Origin: JANQEA01 sp964530075
Lineage (GTDB): Bacteria; Bipolaricaulota; Bipolaricaulia; UBA7950; UBA9294
NCBI GenBank assembly: GCA_964530075.1
Contig: CAZGXU010000048.1
Span: 1 to 15,961 of the forward strand
Length of the DNA: 15,961 bases
Direction of reading: 5' to 3'
The notes under the pieces were generated by a model, which was not told the DNA's origin, did not search any database, and saw nothing but the letters and a program-made list of their open reading frames with translations. This document shows, piece by piece, positions 9,140 through 15,198 of this stretch (its first letter is position 1; every line of letters begins with the position of its first letter). Both the position numbers and the translations under genes were made by a program.

Positions 9140-9145
9140 CCTCCT
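9140..9145 (-). promoter_or_regulatory. Distant ribosome binding site of acsC
   Basis: AGGAGG on the minus strand begins directly after the acsB TAA stop and sits 12 nt before the acsC ATG. The spacing is longer than the usual 5-9 nt and could lower initiation of AcsC or make it depend on ribosomes finishing acsB. Confidence 0.55.
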
Positions 9146-11365
9146 TTACATCATCGGTTCCATCGCCAAGGCAGGATGTTCGACCCGCTCGAGGAATGCC
9201 AGCAACTCCTCGCTTGTCGTCGCGTCCTGCTCGGTGGCGATCTTTTCGAGCAGCTCGGGCTTCCCGAGATCGGAGAACCGCTGCACGAGTCGATCGTGGA
9301 TCTCCTCCTTGAGGATGCTGGGCATCCAGACGACGCGCTCGATCCCGCCATCAGCGGAGATGTACTTCTTGCTCGTGATGTACAGCTTGCCCATACCGAT
9401 AAACCCGGGGGTCTGAATCCCGCCGCCGATCTGGCCGGCCATCGTCGAGAACGTCATTCCGACCGGCGTCATTCCCTCGTGCTCCCGATTGACGATCATC
9501 ACGCCGTTCGTTTCCGGAAGGATCGCCGTGATACACTCGAAACAGCCGCAGCTGGTCATTGGGTCTTCCATCATCGAGTAGGCGTTGAACCGCTTGAGGT
9601 TCCCATTCGACGCAACCTCGAGGTATTCGTTAACCCCCTTCCATTGGCCCTTCACCGCGTCGAGGGTCTCGCCCTTGGCGATCGGTTGGTTCGGGCCGCG
9701 GGGGTTCATCTCGTAGCTCGCGGCGCAGTCGAGCCAGGTGTACGCTCCGCAGAGGCCGAGCCGCTCCGGGGTGACGACGCAGACATGATCCGGCGCGTAC
9801 GACTGGCACAGGATGCATGAGTAGTACGTGTCGACGTCTTCATCGACCATCCCTTTGATCCGATCGTCGCGCTGACGGTAGACGGCCCGCGCCTCCTCGA
9901 GCGGCTCGGCCATCTTCTCCTCGTCGGTGTAGATAGTGACCTGGATCTTGTCGATGATTGCGCTGAACTCCTCCCGAAGCTTCGCCACCAGCACCTCGCC
10001 GTAGTGGTTCAGGCGGAACCCCTTCTCGTAGGCGTCCTTGCTGATCCGTGCCCAGACGATCGCGCGTTGTCCCATGTGGAAGACACCGTACGCCCAGGAC
10101 GCGAACTCGTGGATCCTCCGTTCGACGACGGTCTCGAAGTCCTCCTTGAAGTTCCGCCCGGCGACTTCGACCACGACGCCGAGGGGGAGCGCCCCCCCGA
10201 CGTCGGCCTCGTCGATGTCCGGCCCGATCAGCTGAATCTTGCCGTCCTCGACCTCCTTCATCGGGCGTCCGCGGACGAGTTCGAACGCCTGGGTGTACTT
10301 CCCGCCGAACTGGACGTGCATCTGTTCCTTGCGAACCCGCTCCCCCTCGAATCCGGCGCCGTAGGGGACGGGAATCGGGATCTCGCTGATCTTGAGCTTG
10401 AGTCCGCGCACCTCTACCGCCTTGTTGACGATCCGGTCCCTCGGGATGCCCGAGACGACGTGCTCATAGGTGCAGATCCCCCGCGGAAGGATCTCCGGGA
10501 TGTCGACGTCGGAGATGATCGGGAATCCGAAGTTGATCGCGCCGGCCGCGGTGGCGTACTTCTCGTCGGAGAGGAGCTGGTTGCCGTTCGCCGCCGGTCC
10601 GAAGTCCGAACCGAGGGCGAGGACGAACGCGAAGACGCGATCTTTGTTGTACAGGAGGATCTTCCGCGCCGCGTCGAGGCCGCCCGGCTTGACGCCGCCG
10701 AACGTCATCGCGGCGCGGGCGGCGAAGTTGAGCGCGAGGACCGCCGCAGATGTGTCTTTGCCGTAGGGGACGAGGAAGGTGTCCCAGCTCATCTCGACGC
10801 CTTCCTCGGCGAGCTGCTCGGCCATCGATCGTCCCTGCGTGCTCGAGGCCATGAAGACGAGGATGCTCCGTTCCTGAAGCGAACGGGCGAGCTCGACCGC
10901 CTCCTCGTTCGTCGGGAGGGCGCCGACGCAAGCGGCGAAGCCGGGCATCCGACCGTCGACGAGCTTGATCCCCTGGAGCCGCAATGTGGCGTCCCCGGTG
11001 AACCCGAGCCAGGGCTCTTTTGGCTCCTGGCCGTTGACGTATTTGAGCGCCTCGATGACCTCTTCGGCGATCAGCGTGGCGACCCCGGCGTCGAGCGCGT
11101 TCCCGAGATAGGGGAGCCAGTTCTGCTCCCTGGGAATCGGAGGCAAGAGAGAGGCCGCCACGTCGAGGGCGGCCTTCGCCTTCGCGAGGTCGTCGACTTC
11201 CCGCCCGGTGAGGGCGAGCGTCAGGGGTAGGTAATAGGCCGTGTCGGGGAACTCGACTTTTCCTTCGGGGCCGTACGTTTCGACGGCTTCCAAGAGTTGG
11301 GACCGCGCCTGTTCGACGTACATGTGGGCCCCTCGGATCGCCGCCGCGGCGATGATTCTCGACAT
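9146..11365 (-). CDS. acsB: Acetyl-CoA synthase (CODH/ACS alpha subunit, AcsB)
   Basis: AcsB condenses CO, a methyl group from the corrinoid protein and CoA into acetyl-CoA at its nickel A-cluster. The 739 residues cover the full bacterial form, including the N-terminal CODH-contact domain absent from archaeal CdhC. The [4Fe-4S] ligands are Cys517, Cys520, Cys529 and Cys539, and the dinickel Cys-Gly-Cys motif is Cys606-Gly607-Cys608. All sit exactly 11 residues after the Moorella positions as I recall them (506, 509, 518, 528, 595-597), so the domain spacing is unchanged. Other family blocks are VEMSWDTFLVPYG, HEGMTPVGMTFSTMAGQIGG and GFIGMGKLYITSKKYI. GAGGAGGTG lies 5 nt before the ATG at 11365. 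It is the first gene after a 186-bp intergenic region with a candidate promoter, and leads the acsB-fhs run. Confidence 0.97.
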   Translation of the reverse strand: MSRIIAAAAIRGAHMYVEQARSQLLEAVETYGPEGKVEFPDTAYYLPLTLALTGREVDDLAKAKAALDVAASLLPPIPREQNWLPYLGNALDAGVATLIAEEVIEALKYVNGQEPKEPWLGFTGDATLRLQGIKLVDGRMPGFAACVGALPTNEEAVELARSLQERSILVFMASSTQGRSMAEQLAEEGVEMSWDTFLVPYGKDTSAAVLALNFAARAAMTFGGVKPGGLDAARKILLYNKDRVFAFVLALGSDFGPAANGNQLLSDEKYATAAGAINFGFPIISDVDIPEILPRGICTYEHVVSGIPRDRIVNKAVEVRGLKLKISEIPIPVPYGAGFEGERVRKEQMHVQFGGKYTQAFELVRGRPMKEVEDGKIQLIGPDIDEADVGGALPLGVVVEVAGRNFKEDFETVVERRIHEFASWAYGVFHMGQRAIVWARISKDAYEKGFRLNHYGEVLVAKLREEFSAIIDKIQVTIYTDEEKMAEPLEEARAVYRQRDDRIKGMVDEDVDTYYSCILCQSYAPDHVCVVTPERLGLCGAYTWLDCAASYEMNPRGPNQPIAKGETLDAVKGQWKGVNEYLEVASNGNLKRFNAYSMMEDPMTSCGCFECITAILPETNGVMIVNREHEGMTPVGMTFSTMAGQIGGGIQTPGFIGMGKLYITSKKYISADGGIERVVWMPSILKEEIHDRLVQRFSDLGKPELLEKIATEQDATTSEELLAFLERVEHPALAMEPMM

Positions 11366-11478
11366 CCGTCCACCTCCTCAGACCGGATGAGCACTCCCTT
11401 CACATAATAACGCGAGCGATAGAATCGCGTGCGTCGTCGCTGAGGAATGTCCGTTGCCTTCGTCGCTCGTAGAAGCAG

Positions 11479-11506
11479 ATTATCATGACAGACGGCGTCT
11501 TCGCAA
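11479..11506 (-). promoter_or_regulatory. Candidate sigma-70-type promoter for acsB operon
   Basis: On the minus strand, TTGCGA (11501-11506, 4 of 6 to consensus) and GATAAT (11479-11484, 5 of 6) are separated by 16 bp. Transcription would begin near 11472, leaving a leader of about 107 nt before acsB. A second possible -10, TATTAT, lies further down the leader but has no matching -35. The call rests on motif match and position only. Confidence 0.42.
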
Positions 11507-11513
11507 GTGACAA

Positions 11514-11547
11514 CGCCGGGGATGTCGAATGACACTGCCTCCCGGCG
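11514..11547 (-). terminator. Nested hairpin after cooC (terminator or regulatory structure)
   Basis: The minus-strand RNA can pair a 7-bp outer stem (CGCCGGG with CCCGGCG) around an inner stem TGTC-ATTC-GACA, extended by one G-U pair. It starts 4 nt after the cooC stop codon. No U-run follows (the next bases are TTGTCAC), so a simple intrinsic terminator is not assured; it could be an mRNA stabiliser or a protein-binding site just upstream of the acsB promoter. Confidence 0.4.
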
Positions 11548-11551
11548 ACCG

Positions 11552-12307
11552 CTACGGGGCCGACCCGGCGAAGTCCCGTTCGAGTCGGTCGAGCAGCTCG
11601 GAGACGGGCGGAAGCACCAAGCCAGCCGGGAGGGCTCCTCGCCGCGCGGCGACGCGGAGCGCATCGACGTAGGGGACCGATCCGACGATCGGAATCTCCG
11701 GCGGCAGGCCGGCGCGGATCCGTTCGGAATCCTCGTCGTCGTGGACCCTGTTGGCGACCGCAACGATCGTGTCGATTCCGATCTCGCGGGCCAGACCGAG
11801 CGTCCGTTCGGCCGTCTCGAGGGACCTCCGATCGGACTCGACGAGGAGGATCAGGGCGTCGACGTTCCGGACGGTCCCTCGCCCGAGGTGTTCGATCCCC
11901 GCCTCCATGTCGAGGAGGACCACATCGTCCTCCGCGACGAGTAGGTGCGCAAGGAGCGCCTTCAGGAGCGCGTTCGCCGGGCAGGCGCACCCGGTTCCGC
12001 CGCCGCGGATCCCACCGAGGACGAGGAGGCGGATCCCGTCGTGCTCGACGACGTAGCGGGACGGGATGTCGTCGACCGTCGGGTTGAGGCGGATGAACCC
12101 GCCGCTCCCGGCCCGTTCGGCGACGAGTTCCTCTTCGTTGGCGAGCGGGACGATCGGCCCGGCGACGCCGAGGGTCGTCGCCAAGTTCGGATCCGAGTCG
12201 GCGTCGACGAGCAACACGCGATAGCCACGCGCGGCCGCCTCGCGGGCGAGGAGTGCGACGAGCGTCGTCTTCCCCACACCGCCTTTCCCGGCGACGGCGA
12301 GCTTCAT
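11552..12307 (-). CDS. cooC: CooC/AcsF-type nickel-insertion P-loop ATPase (first copy)
   Basis: This 251-residue protein is a MinD-like ATPase of the CODH/ACS nickel-maturation family. The deviant Walker A GKGGVGKTT is at 7-15, VDADSDPNLATTLG at 34-47, the nickel-binding Cys-x-Cys at Cys107/Cys109 (TGCACP), and the LLDMEAGIEHLGRG block matches switch II. Its ATG overlaps the stop of the DUF3786 gene by 4 nt, so the two are probably made together from the promoter at 12931-12959. The next gene downstream is acsB, after 186 bp. Position beside acsB suggests an AcsF role (A-cluster nickel loading), with the 5063-5833 paralogue as CooC proper, but that split is inference. Confidence 0.92.
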   Translation of the reverse strand: MKLAVAGKGGVGKTTLVALLAREAAARGYRVLLVDADSDPNLATTLGVAGPIVPLANEEELVAERAGSGGFIRLNPTVDDIPSRYVVEHDGIRLLVLGGIRGGGTGCACPANALLKALLAHLLVAEDDVVLLDMEAGIEHLGRGTVRNVDALILLVESDRRSLETAERTLGLAREIGIDTIVAVANRVHDDEDSERIRAGLPPEIPIVGSVPYVDALRVAARRGALPAGLVLPPVSELLDRLERDFAGSAP

Positions 12308-12924
12308 TCCGTCCCACCCGCCTTGCCCAACGCTCGGCAGAGCATCCGCCCGAGGATCGCCAGGCCGTCGGTCGGAAGATACGTCCCGGCGACCCGATCG
12401 AACAGGACGGTCGCGTTGGGAGGGAACTCATCGTCGCCGTCCCACCAGACGACGGCGAGGGGAACGTGCGGGAGGGCGCGAAACGCATAGCCGGCATCGC
12501 CCATCGGAAGCGGCTCTCCGTCGAGTCGCCCGGCCGCCCGTCGGAACCGCTCGACGTCTCCGTCCAGGTCTCGGACGAGCCGGTCCCCCGAGTAGCCCTG
12601 GAACGCGGCCCGGTAGAACGACCCGTCCGGGAGCTCCTGGAAGCCGACCCATTCGCCGGTCGGGGCCGAGCCGTCGGCATTGAGGAGGTAGTCGAGGACG
12701 AGGATCGCGAGATCCTCCGGGCAGGGGCTTCCGTCGGAGAACGAGACCGTCAGGTCCGGCCAACCGATCGTGTAGGTGCGCCCGAGGAATGGTAACCGGA
12801 GCACGCAGCCCTCGGGGATCAACCCACCGCGCCGGGCCAGATCGTCGGGATCGGCCTTCGACAGCTCGGATCGCGCCGCCTCGATCCGCGGACGCAACGA
12901 TGCGCGCCACTCTTCCTTGGGCAT
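12304..12924 (-). CDS. DUF3786 family protein linked to CODH/ACS maturation genes
   Basis: This 206-residue protein of unknown function matches the DUF3786 family from memory of its conserved blocks: LRLPFLGRTYTI, ILVLDYLLNADG, TGEWVGFQELP, GYAFRALPHVPLAVVWWDGD, DEFPPNATVLFD and YLPTDGLAILG. It has no signal peptide, no membrane segment and only two scattered cysteines, so it is likely cytosolic and not itself a metal-cluster protein. I chose the ATG at 12924 over the in-frame GTG at 12930 because a good -35/-10 pair places the transcript start exactly on that A, giving a leaderless mRNA; no Shine-Dalgarno is visible for either start. The stop overlaps the cooC start by 4 nt. The coupling to cooC and then acsB suggests a role in CODH/ACS assembly or folate/corrinoid handling; this is inference only. 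Confidence 0.82.
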   Translation of the reverse strand: MPKEEWRASLRPRIEAARSELSKADPDDLARRGGLIPEGCVLRLPFLGRTYTIGWPDLTVSFSDGSPCPEDLAILVLDYLLNADGSAPTGEWVGFQELPDGSFYRAAFQGYSGDRLVRDLDGDVERFRRAAGRLDGEPLPMGDAGYAFRALPHVPLAVVWWDGDDEFPPNATVLFDRVAGTYLPTDGLAILGRMLCRALGKAGGTE

Positions 12925-12930
12925 GGGCAC

Positions 12931-12959
12931 GTTATAATCGGTGTCCGACCGGGCATCAA
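12931..12959 (-). promoter_or_regulatory. Candidate leaderless promoter for DUF3786-cooC
   Basis: The minus strand has TTGATG (12954-12959, 4 of 6 to TTGACA), a 17-bp spacer and TATAAC (12931-12936, 5 of 6 to TATAAT). Six bases then separate the -10 from the ATG at 12924, so the standard start point falls on the A of the start codon. The -35 overlaps the stop codon of the upstream ammonia-lyase gene. There is no Shine-Dalgarno before the ATG, which agrees with leaderless translation. Confidence 0.6.
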
Positions 12960-13930
12960 GCGACCGGGTTTGTCCGTGCTTCGAGATCGGCGAAGAATCG
13001 AGACAGGTCCACGTTGCCGCCGCTCAGGATTACCCCGACGCGCTTCCCCTTTGCGCCGACCTCCCCGCGCAGAAGCGGGGCGACGGCGACGGCGCTCGAC
13101 GGCTCGATGACGATCTTCATCCGGTCCCAGACCGTCCGCATCGCGACGAGGATCTCCCGCTCGGGGACGAGGACGATCCGGTCGACGAGCTCCCGGATGA
13201 TGCCGAACGTGTTCTCGCCAAGCGGGGTCCTCAGGCCGTCGGCGATCGTACGCGGGGTGAAGTCGGTGATCCGCCGGCGCGCCCGCAGCGAGCGGTAGGC
13301 GTCGTCGGCTCCGGCCGGCTCGCATCCGATCACCACTGCCTGCGGCGCGAGGTGTCTGGCGGCGATCAACGTGCCCGACAGCAGCCCGCCGCCTCCGACC
13401 GGAGCGAGGATCAGGCCGAGGTCGGCGGCCTCCTCGATCAGCTCGGCGACGGCGGTCCCCTGGCCGGCGATCACCCGCGGGTCGTCGTGCGGGTGCACGA
13501 ACGTCGCGCCGGTCTCCTCGCCGACACGCTCGGCGATCTCCCGGCGTCCCTCGTAGGTCGGCGGGCAGAAGACGACGCGGGCGCCGTAGCCTTCGGTCGC
13601 GGCCACTTTGATCCGGTTCGAGTTCTCGGGCATGACGACGTGCGCCGGGATCCCGTGGATCCCGGCGGCGAGGGCGATGGCCTGCGCGTGATTCCCGCTC
13701 GAGTGGGCGTAGACGCCGCGGAAACGCTCCTCCGGCGCGAGGGCCGCGATCGCGTTCAGCGCACCGCGGAACTTGAATGAGCCGGTCCTCTGGAAGTTCT
13801 CGCACTTGAAGACGACGCGGGCGCCGGAAATCCGGTCGATCGCCGAGGAGGTGAGAACTGGCGTACGGTGCGCGTGGAGGGCGATCCGCACCCGCGCGGC
13901 GCGGACATCGTCCCACGTGACAGGGCTCAC
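12956..13930 (-). CDS. PLP-dependent serine/threonine ammonia-lyase (or serine racemase-like)
   Basis: This 324-residue fold-type II PLP enzyme most likely deaminates threonine to 2-oxobutyrate and/or serine to pyruvate. The PLP lysine is Lys53 in TGSFKFRGALNAI; SSGNHAQ at 77-83 binds the substrate carboxylate and a GGGGLLSG loop binds the PLP phosphate. There is no C-terminal ACT domain, so it resembles catabolic TdcB or serine racemase rather than feedback-inhibited biosynthetic IlvA; substrate cannot be decided. The start is a GTG at 13930 that overlaps the orn stop (GTGA), with AGGAG 5 nt upstream. The open frame continues far upstream to 14413, but that part is the wrong frame of orn. 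It would supply pyruvate from amino acids. Confidence 0.88.
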   Translation of the reverse strand: MSPVTWDDVRAARVRIALHAHRTPVLTSSAIDRISGARVVFKCENFQRTGSFKFRGALNAIAALAPEERFRGVYAHSSGNHAQAIALAAGIHGIPAHVVMPENSNRIKVAATEGYGARVVFCPPTYEGRREIAERVGEETGATFVHPHDDPRVIAGQGTAVAELIEEAADLGLILAPVGGGGLLSGTLIAARHLAPQAVVIGCEPAGADDAYRSLRARRRITDFTPRTIADGLRTPLGENTFGIIRELVDRIVLVPEREILVAMRTVWDRMKIVIEPSSAVAVAPLLRGEVGAKGKRVGVILSGGNVDLSRFFADLEARTNPVA

Positions 13931-14478
13931 GGGTGCTCCTTGAACACGGCGTGCCGATACTGCCTCAGCTCCTCGATCGACTCTCGGGCGTCGTTCAGGG
14001 CGCGGTGGGTCGATTCCTTCTCCGACTTCTCGACGGCGTCCGGGTACCAGCGATCGACGAGCTCCTTCAGCGTGCTGACGTCGACGTTCCGGTAGCTGAG
14101 ATACGCGTTCAGCCCCGGCATGTGGTGGAGGATGAACCGGCGATCGAACCCGATGGAGTTCCCGCACAACGGGGCGTGACCTCGCAGGCAATGCGCCTGC
14201 ACGAACGCCAGGGTTGCCTCTTCCGCCCGAGCGATGGAGACCCCCGAGCGCCTCGAAGCCTCGGTCAGGCCCGAGGCTCCGTGCTGCTCGACGCACCAGG
14301 GATCCATGTTCGCCAGGACGTCGTCCGGCTGGTGAATGACGAGATTCGGTCCTTCCGCGACGGTGTTCAGCTCCTTGTCGGTGATGATGGTGGCGATCTC
14401 GAGGATCGTGCACGACCTGTCGTCGATCCCCGTCGTCTCGAGATCGAGCCAGACGAGATTGCCCGGATCCTTGACCAT
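13927..14478 (-). CDS. orn: Oligoribonuclease (DEDDh 3'-5' exoribonuclease)
   Basis: Orn degrades two- to five-residue RNA fragments, including pGpG from cyclic di-GMP breakdown, to mononucleotides in the cytosol. The 183-residue length is typical (about 180). All DEDDh catalytic residues are visible: Asp12 and Glu14 in WLDLETTG, Asp112 in GNSIGFD, His158 and Asp163 in HRALNDARESI. The block RNVDVSTLKEL is also characteristic. The ATG at 14478 is chosen because GGAAGGAG lies 4 nt upstream and the protein begins at the normal place; the open frame extends to 15012 but overlaps the permease gene there. Its stop overlaps the ammonia-lyase GTG. It has no evident link to acetyl-CoA metabolism and probably shares only transcription with its neighbour. 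Confidence 0.95.
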   Translation of the reverse strand: MVKDPGNLVWLDLETTGIDDRSCTILEIATIITDKELNTVAEGPNLVIHQPDDVLANMDPWCVEQHGASGLTEASRRSGVSIARAEEATLAFVQAHCLRGHAPLCGNSIGFDRRFILHHMPGLNAYLSYRNVDVSTLKELVDRWYPDAVEKSEKESTHRALNDARESIEELRQYRHAVFKEHP

Positions 14479-14502
14479 CGTACTCCTTCCCCGGCGCCGC
14501 CG

Positions 14503-14531
14503 AGAATACCGCGTCGCCGTGGCTCGGCCAA
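14503..14531 (-). promoter_or_regulatory. Candidate promoter for orn and ammonia-lyase
   Basis: The minus strand has TTGGCC (14526-14531, 4 of 6) and TATTCT (14503-14508, 4 of 6) with the optimal 17-bp spacer, about 25 nt before the orn ATG. It lies between the permease hairpin and orn in a 116-bp gap. The match is moderate, so this is tentative. Confidence 0.32.
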
Positions 14532-14567
14532 GGCGCGGAGATCGATCGAAGGAACCGGAGGACGTGT

Positions 14568-14591
14568 GCGGGGCCAGCGAGCCGGCCCCGC
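14568..14591 (-). terminator. GC-rich hairpin downstream of acetate permease gene
   Basis: A perfect 8-bp inverted repeat, GCGGGGCC and GGCCCCGC with an 8-nt loop, begins 3 nt after the permease stop codon. No run of T follows on the minus strand, so it may be a weak or factor-assisted terminator or a 3'-end stabiliser. It separates the acetate module from orn. Confidence 0.45.
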
Positions 14592-14594
14592 GGT

Positions 14595-15188
14595 TCATGC
14601 CCTGTCTGCTTTCTTCCGCTCCCCGAGGGGGAGAACGGTTCGGCCGTGCGACTCGTTGATCAGGATCGCTGCGGAGCAGTACCAAGCGATCAGGGCGCAG
14701 AGGATTCCCTCGTAGCCGGCGATCGTATGAGCGACCGGGACGAATTCGCCGATCGCGAGGAGGAAGAACAGGATCGTCAGCGTGACGAAGATCCAGGTGA
14801 CCGCCTTCGGCCTCTTGAGGGAGGCGATCGTCGCGTACCCGGTGAACAGCCCCCACGCGATCAAGATGACCGCGATCCCGGCCGGGGGGACGTCGACGAA
14901 CCCCTGAACCCCGGCGAGCCGGAGGAAGAAGAAGACGGCGAGCCCCATCCAGAACGCGCCGAACGACGAGAAACAGGTGGCGCCGAACGTGTCGCCGCGC
15001 CGGACGTCCCACATCCCGGCCGCGAACTGGGCCAATCCCCCGTAGAACATCGCGATCGGCATGACGATCCCGAGGGTCGCTCCGTCGACCAGGCCCGCGT
15101 TGACGACGTTCAAGGCGAACGTCGAGAGGGCGAACCCGCCCAAGCCCAAGGCTCCGACATTTGCCAACATGCCGTTCTGTTCGCTCAT
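14595..15188 (-). CDS. SatP/YaaH (GPR1/FUN34) family acetate/succinate permease
   Basis: This 197-residue inner-membrane protein belongs to the acetate uptake transporter family. Six hydrophobic segments are visible near residues 11-31, 38-58, 70-90, 100-120, 128-146 and 156-176, the usual layout. Family blocks include GFALSTFALNVVNAG, FYGGLAQFAAGMWDVRRGDTF and TCFSSFGAFWMGL. The signature NPAPLGL is altered to NVGALGL, so both prolines are missing. The ATG at 15188 has AAAGG 5 nt upstream and follows the acetyl-CoA synthetase stop by 10 bp, so the two are co-transcribed. The pair should import acetate and activate it, although channels of this family can also release acetate. A GC-rich hairpin follows the stop. 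Confidence 0.9.
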   Translation of the reverse strand: MSEQNGMLANVGALGLGGFALSTFALNVVNAGLVDGATLGIVMPIAMFYGGLAQFAAGMWDVRRGDTFGATCFSSFGAFWMGLAVFFFLRLAGVQGFVDVPPAGIAVILIAWGLFTGYATIASLKRPKAVTWIFVTLTILFFLLAIGEFVPVAHTIAGYEGILCALIAWYCSAAILINESHGRTVLPLGERKKADRA

Positions 15189-15198
15189 CCGTGCCTTT

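Larger units (their letters stand above)
11366..11551 (-). other. Intergenic control region between cooC and acsB
   Basis: This 186-bp gap is the longest non-coding stretch in the window. Read on the minus strand it contains, in order, a nested hairpin just after the cooC stop, a candidate sigma-70 promoter, a leader of about 107 nt with a small GCGAT-TCT-ATCGC hairpin (11416-11428) and an AT-rich TTATTATG patch, and the strong GAGGAGGTG ribosome site of acsB. No small ORF or known riboswitch was recognised. The leader is the natural place for control of the acs operon. Confidence 0.6.

Noticed and set aside
7574..9820. 748-codon open frame on the plus strand opposite acsC and parts of acsV and acsB
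   Set aside because: It lies antisense to three securely identified genes, its product is Arg/Asp/His-rich with no recognisable domain, and such long frames arise from GC-rich third positions on the other strand.
11400..11411. TATTAT as an alternative -10 in the acsB leader
   Set aside because: The hexamer is good but no -35-like sequence lies 15-19 bp upstream; the 11479-11506 pair is better.
12925..12930. GTG start for the DUF3786 gene two codons upstream
   Set aside because: It would lie between the -10 element and the predicted transcript start, and has no ribosome site.
13931..14413. N-terminal extension of the ammonia-lyase frame
   Set aside because: This part reads orn in the wrong frame. 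The GTG at 13930 has a ribosome site and begins the protein at the normal family position.
14479..15012. N-terminal extension of the orn frame
   Set aside because: It overlaps the permease gene out of frame and includes the hairpin region. The ATG at 14478 has GGAAGGAG and gives a normal-length oligoribonuclease.
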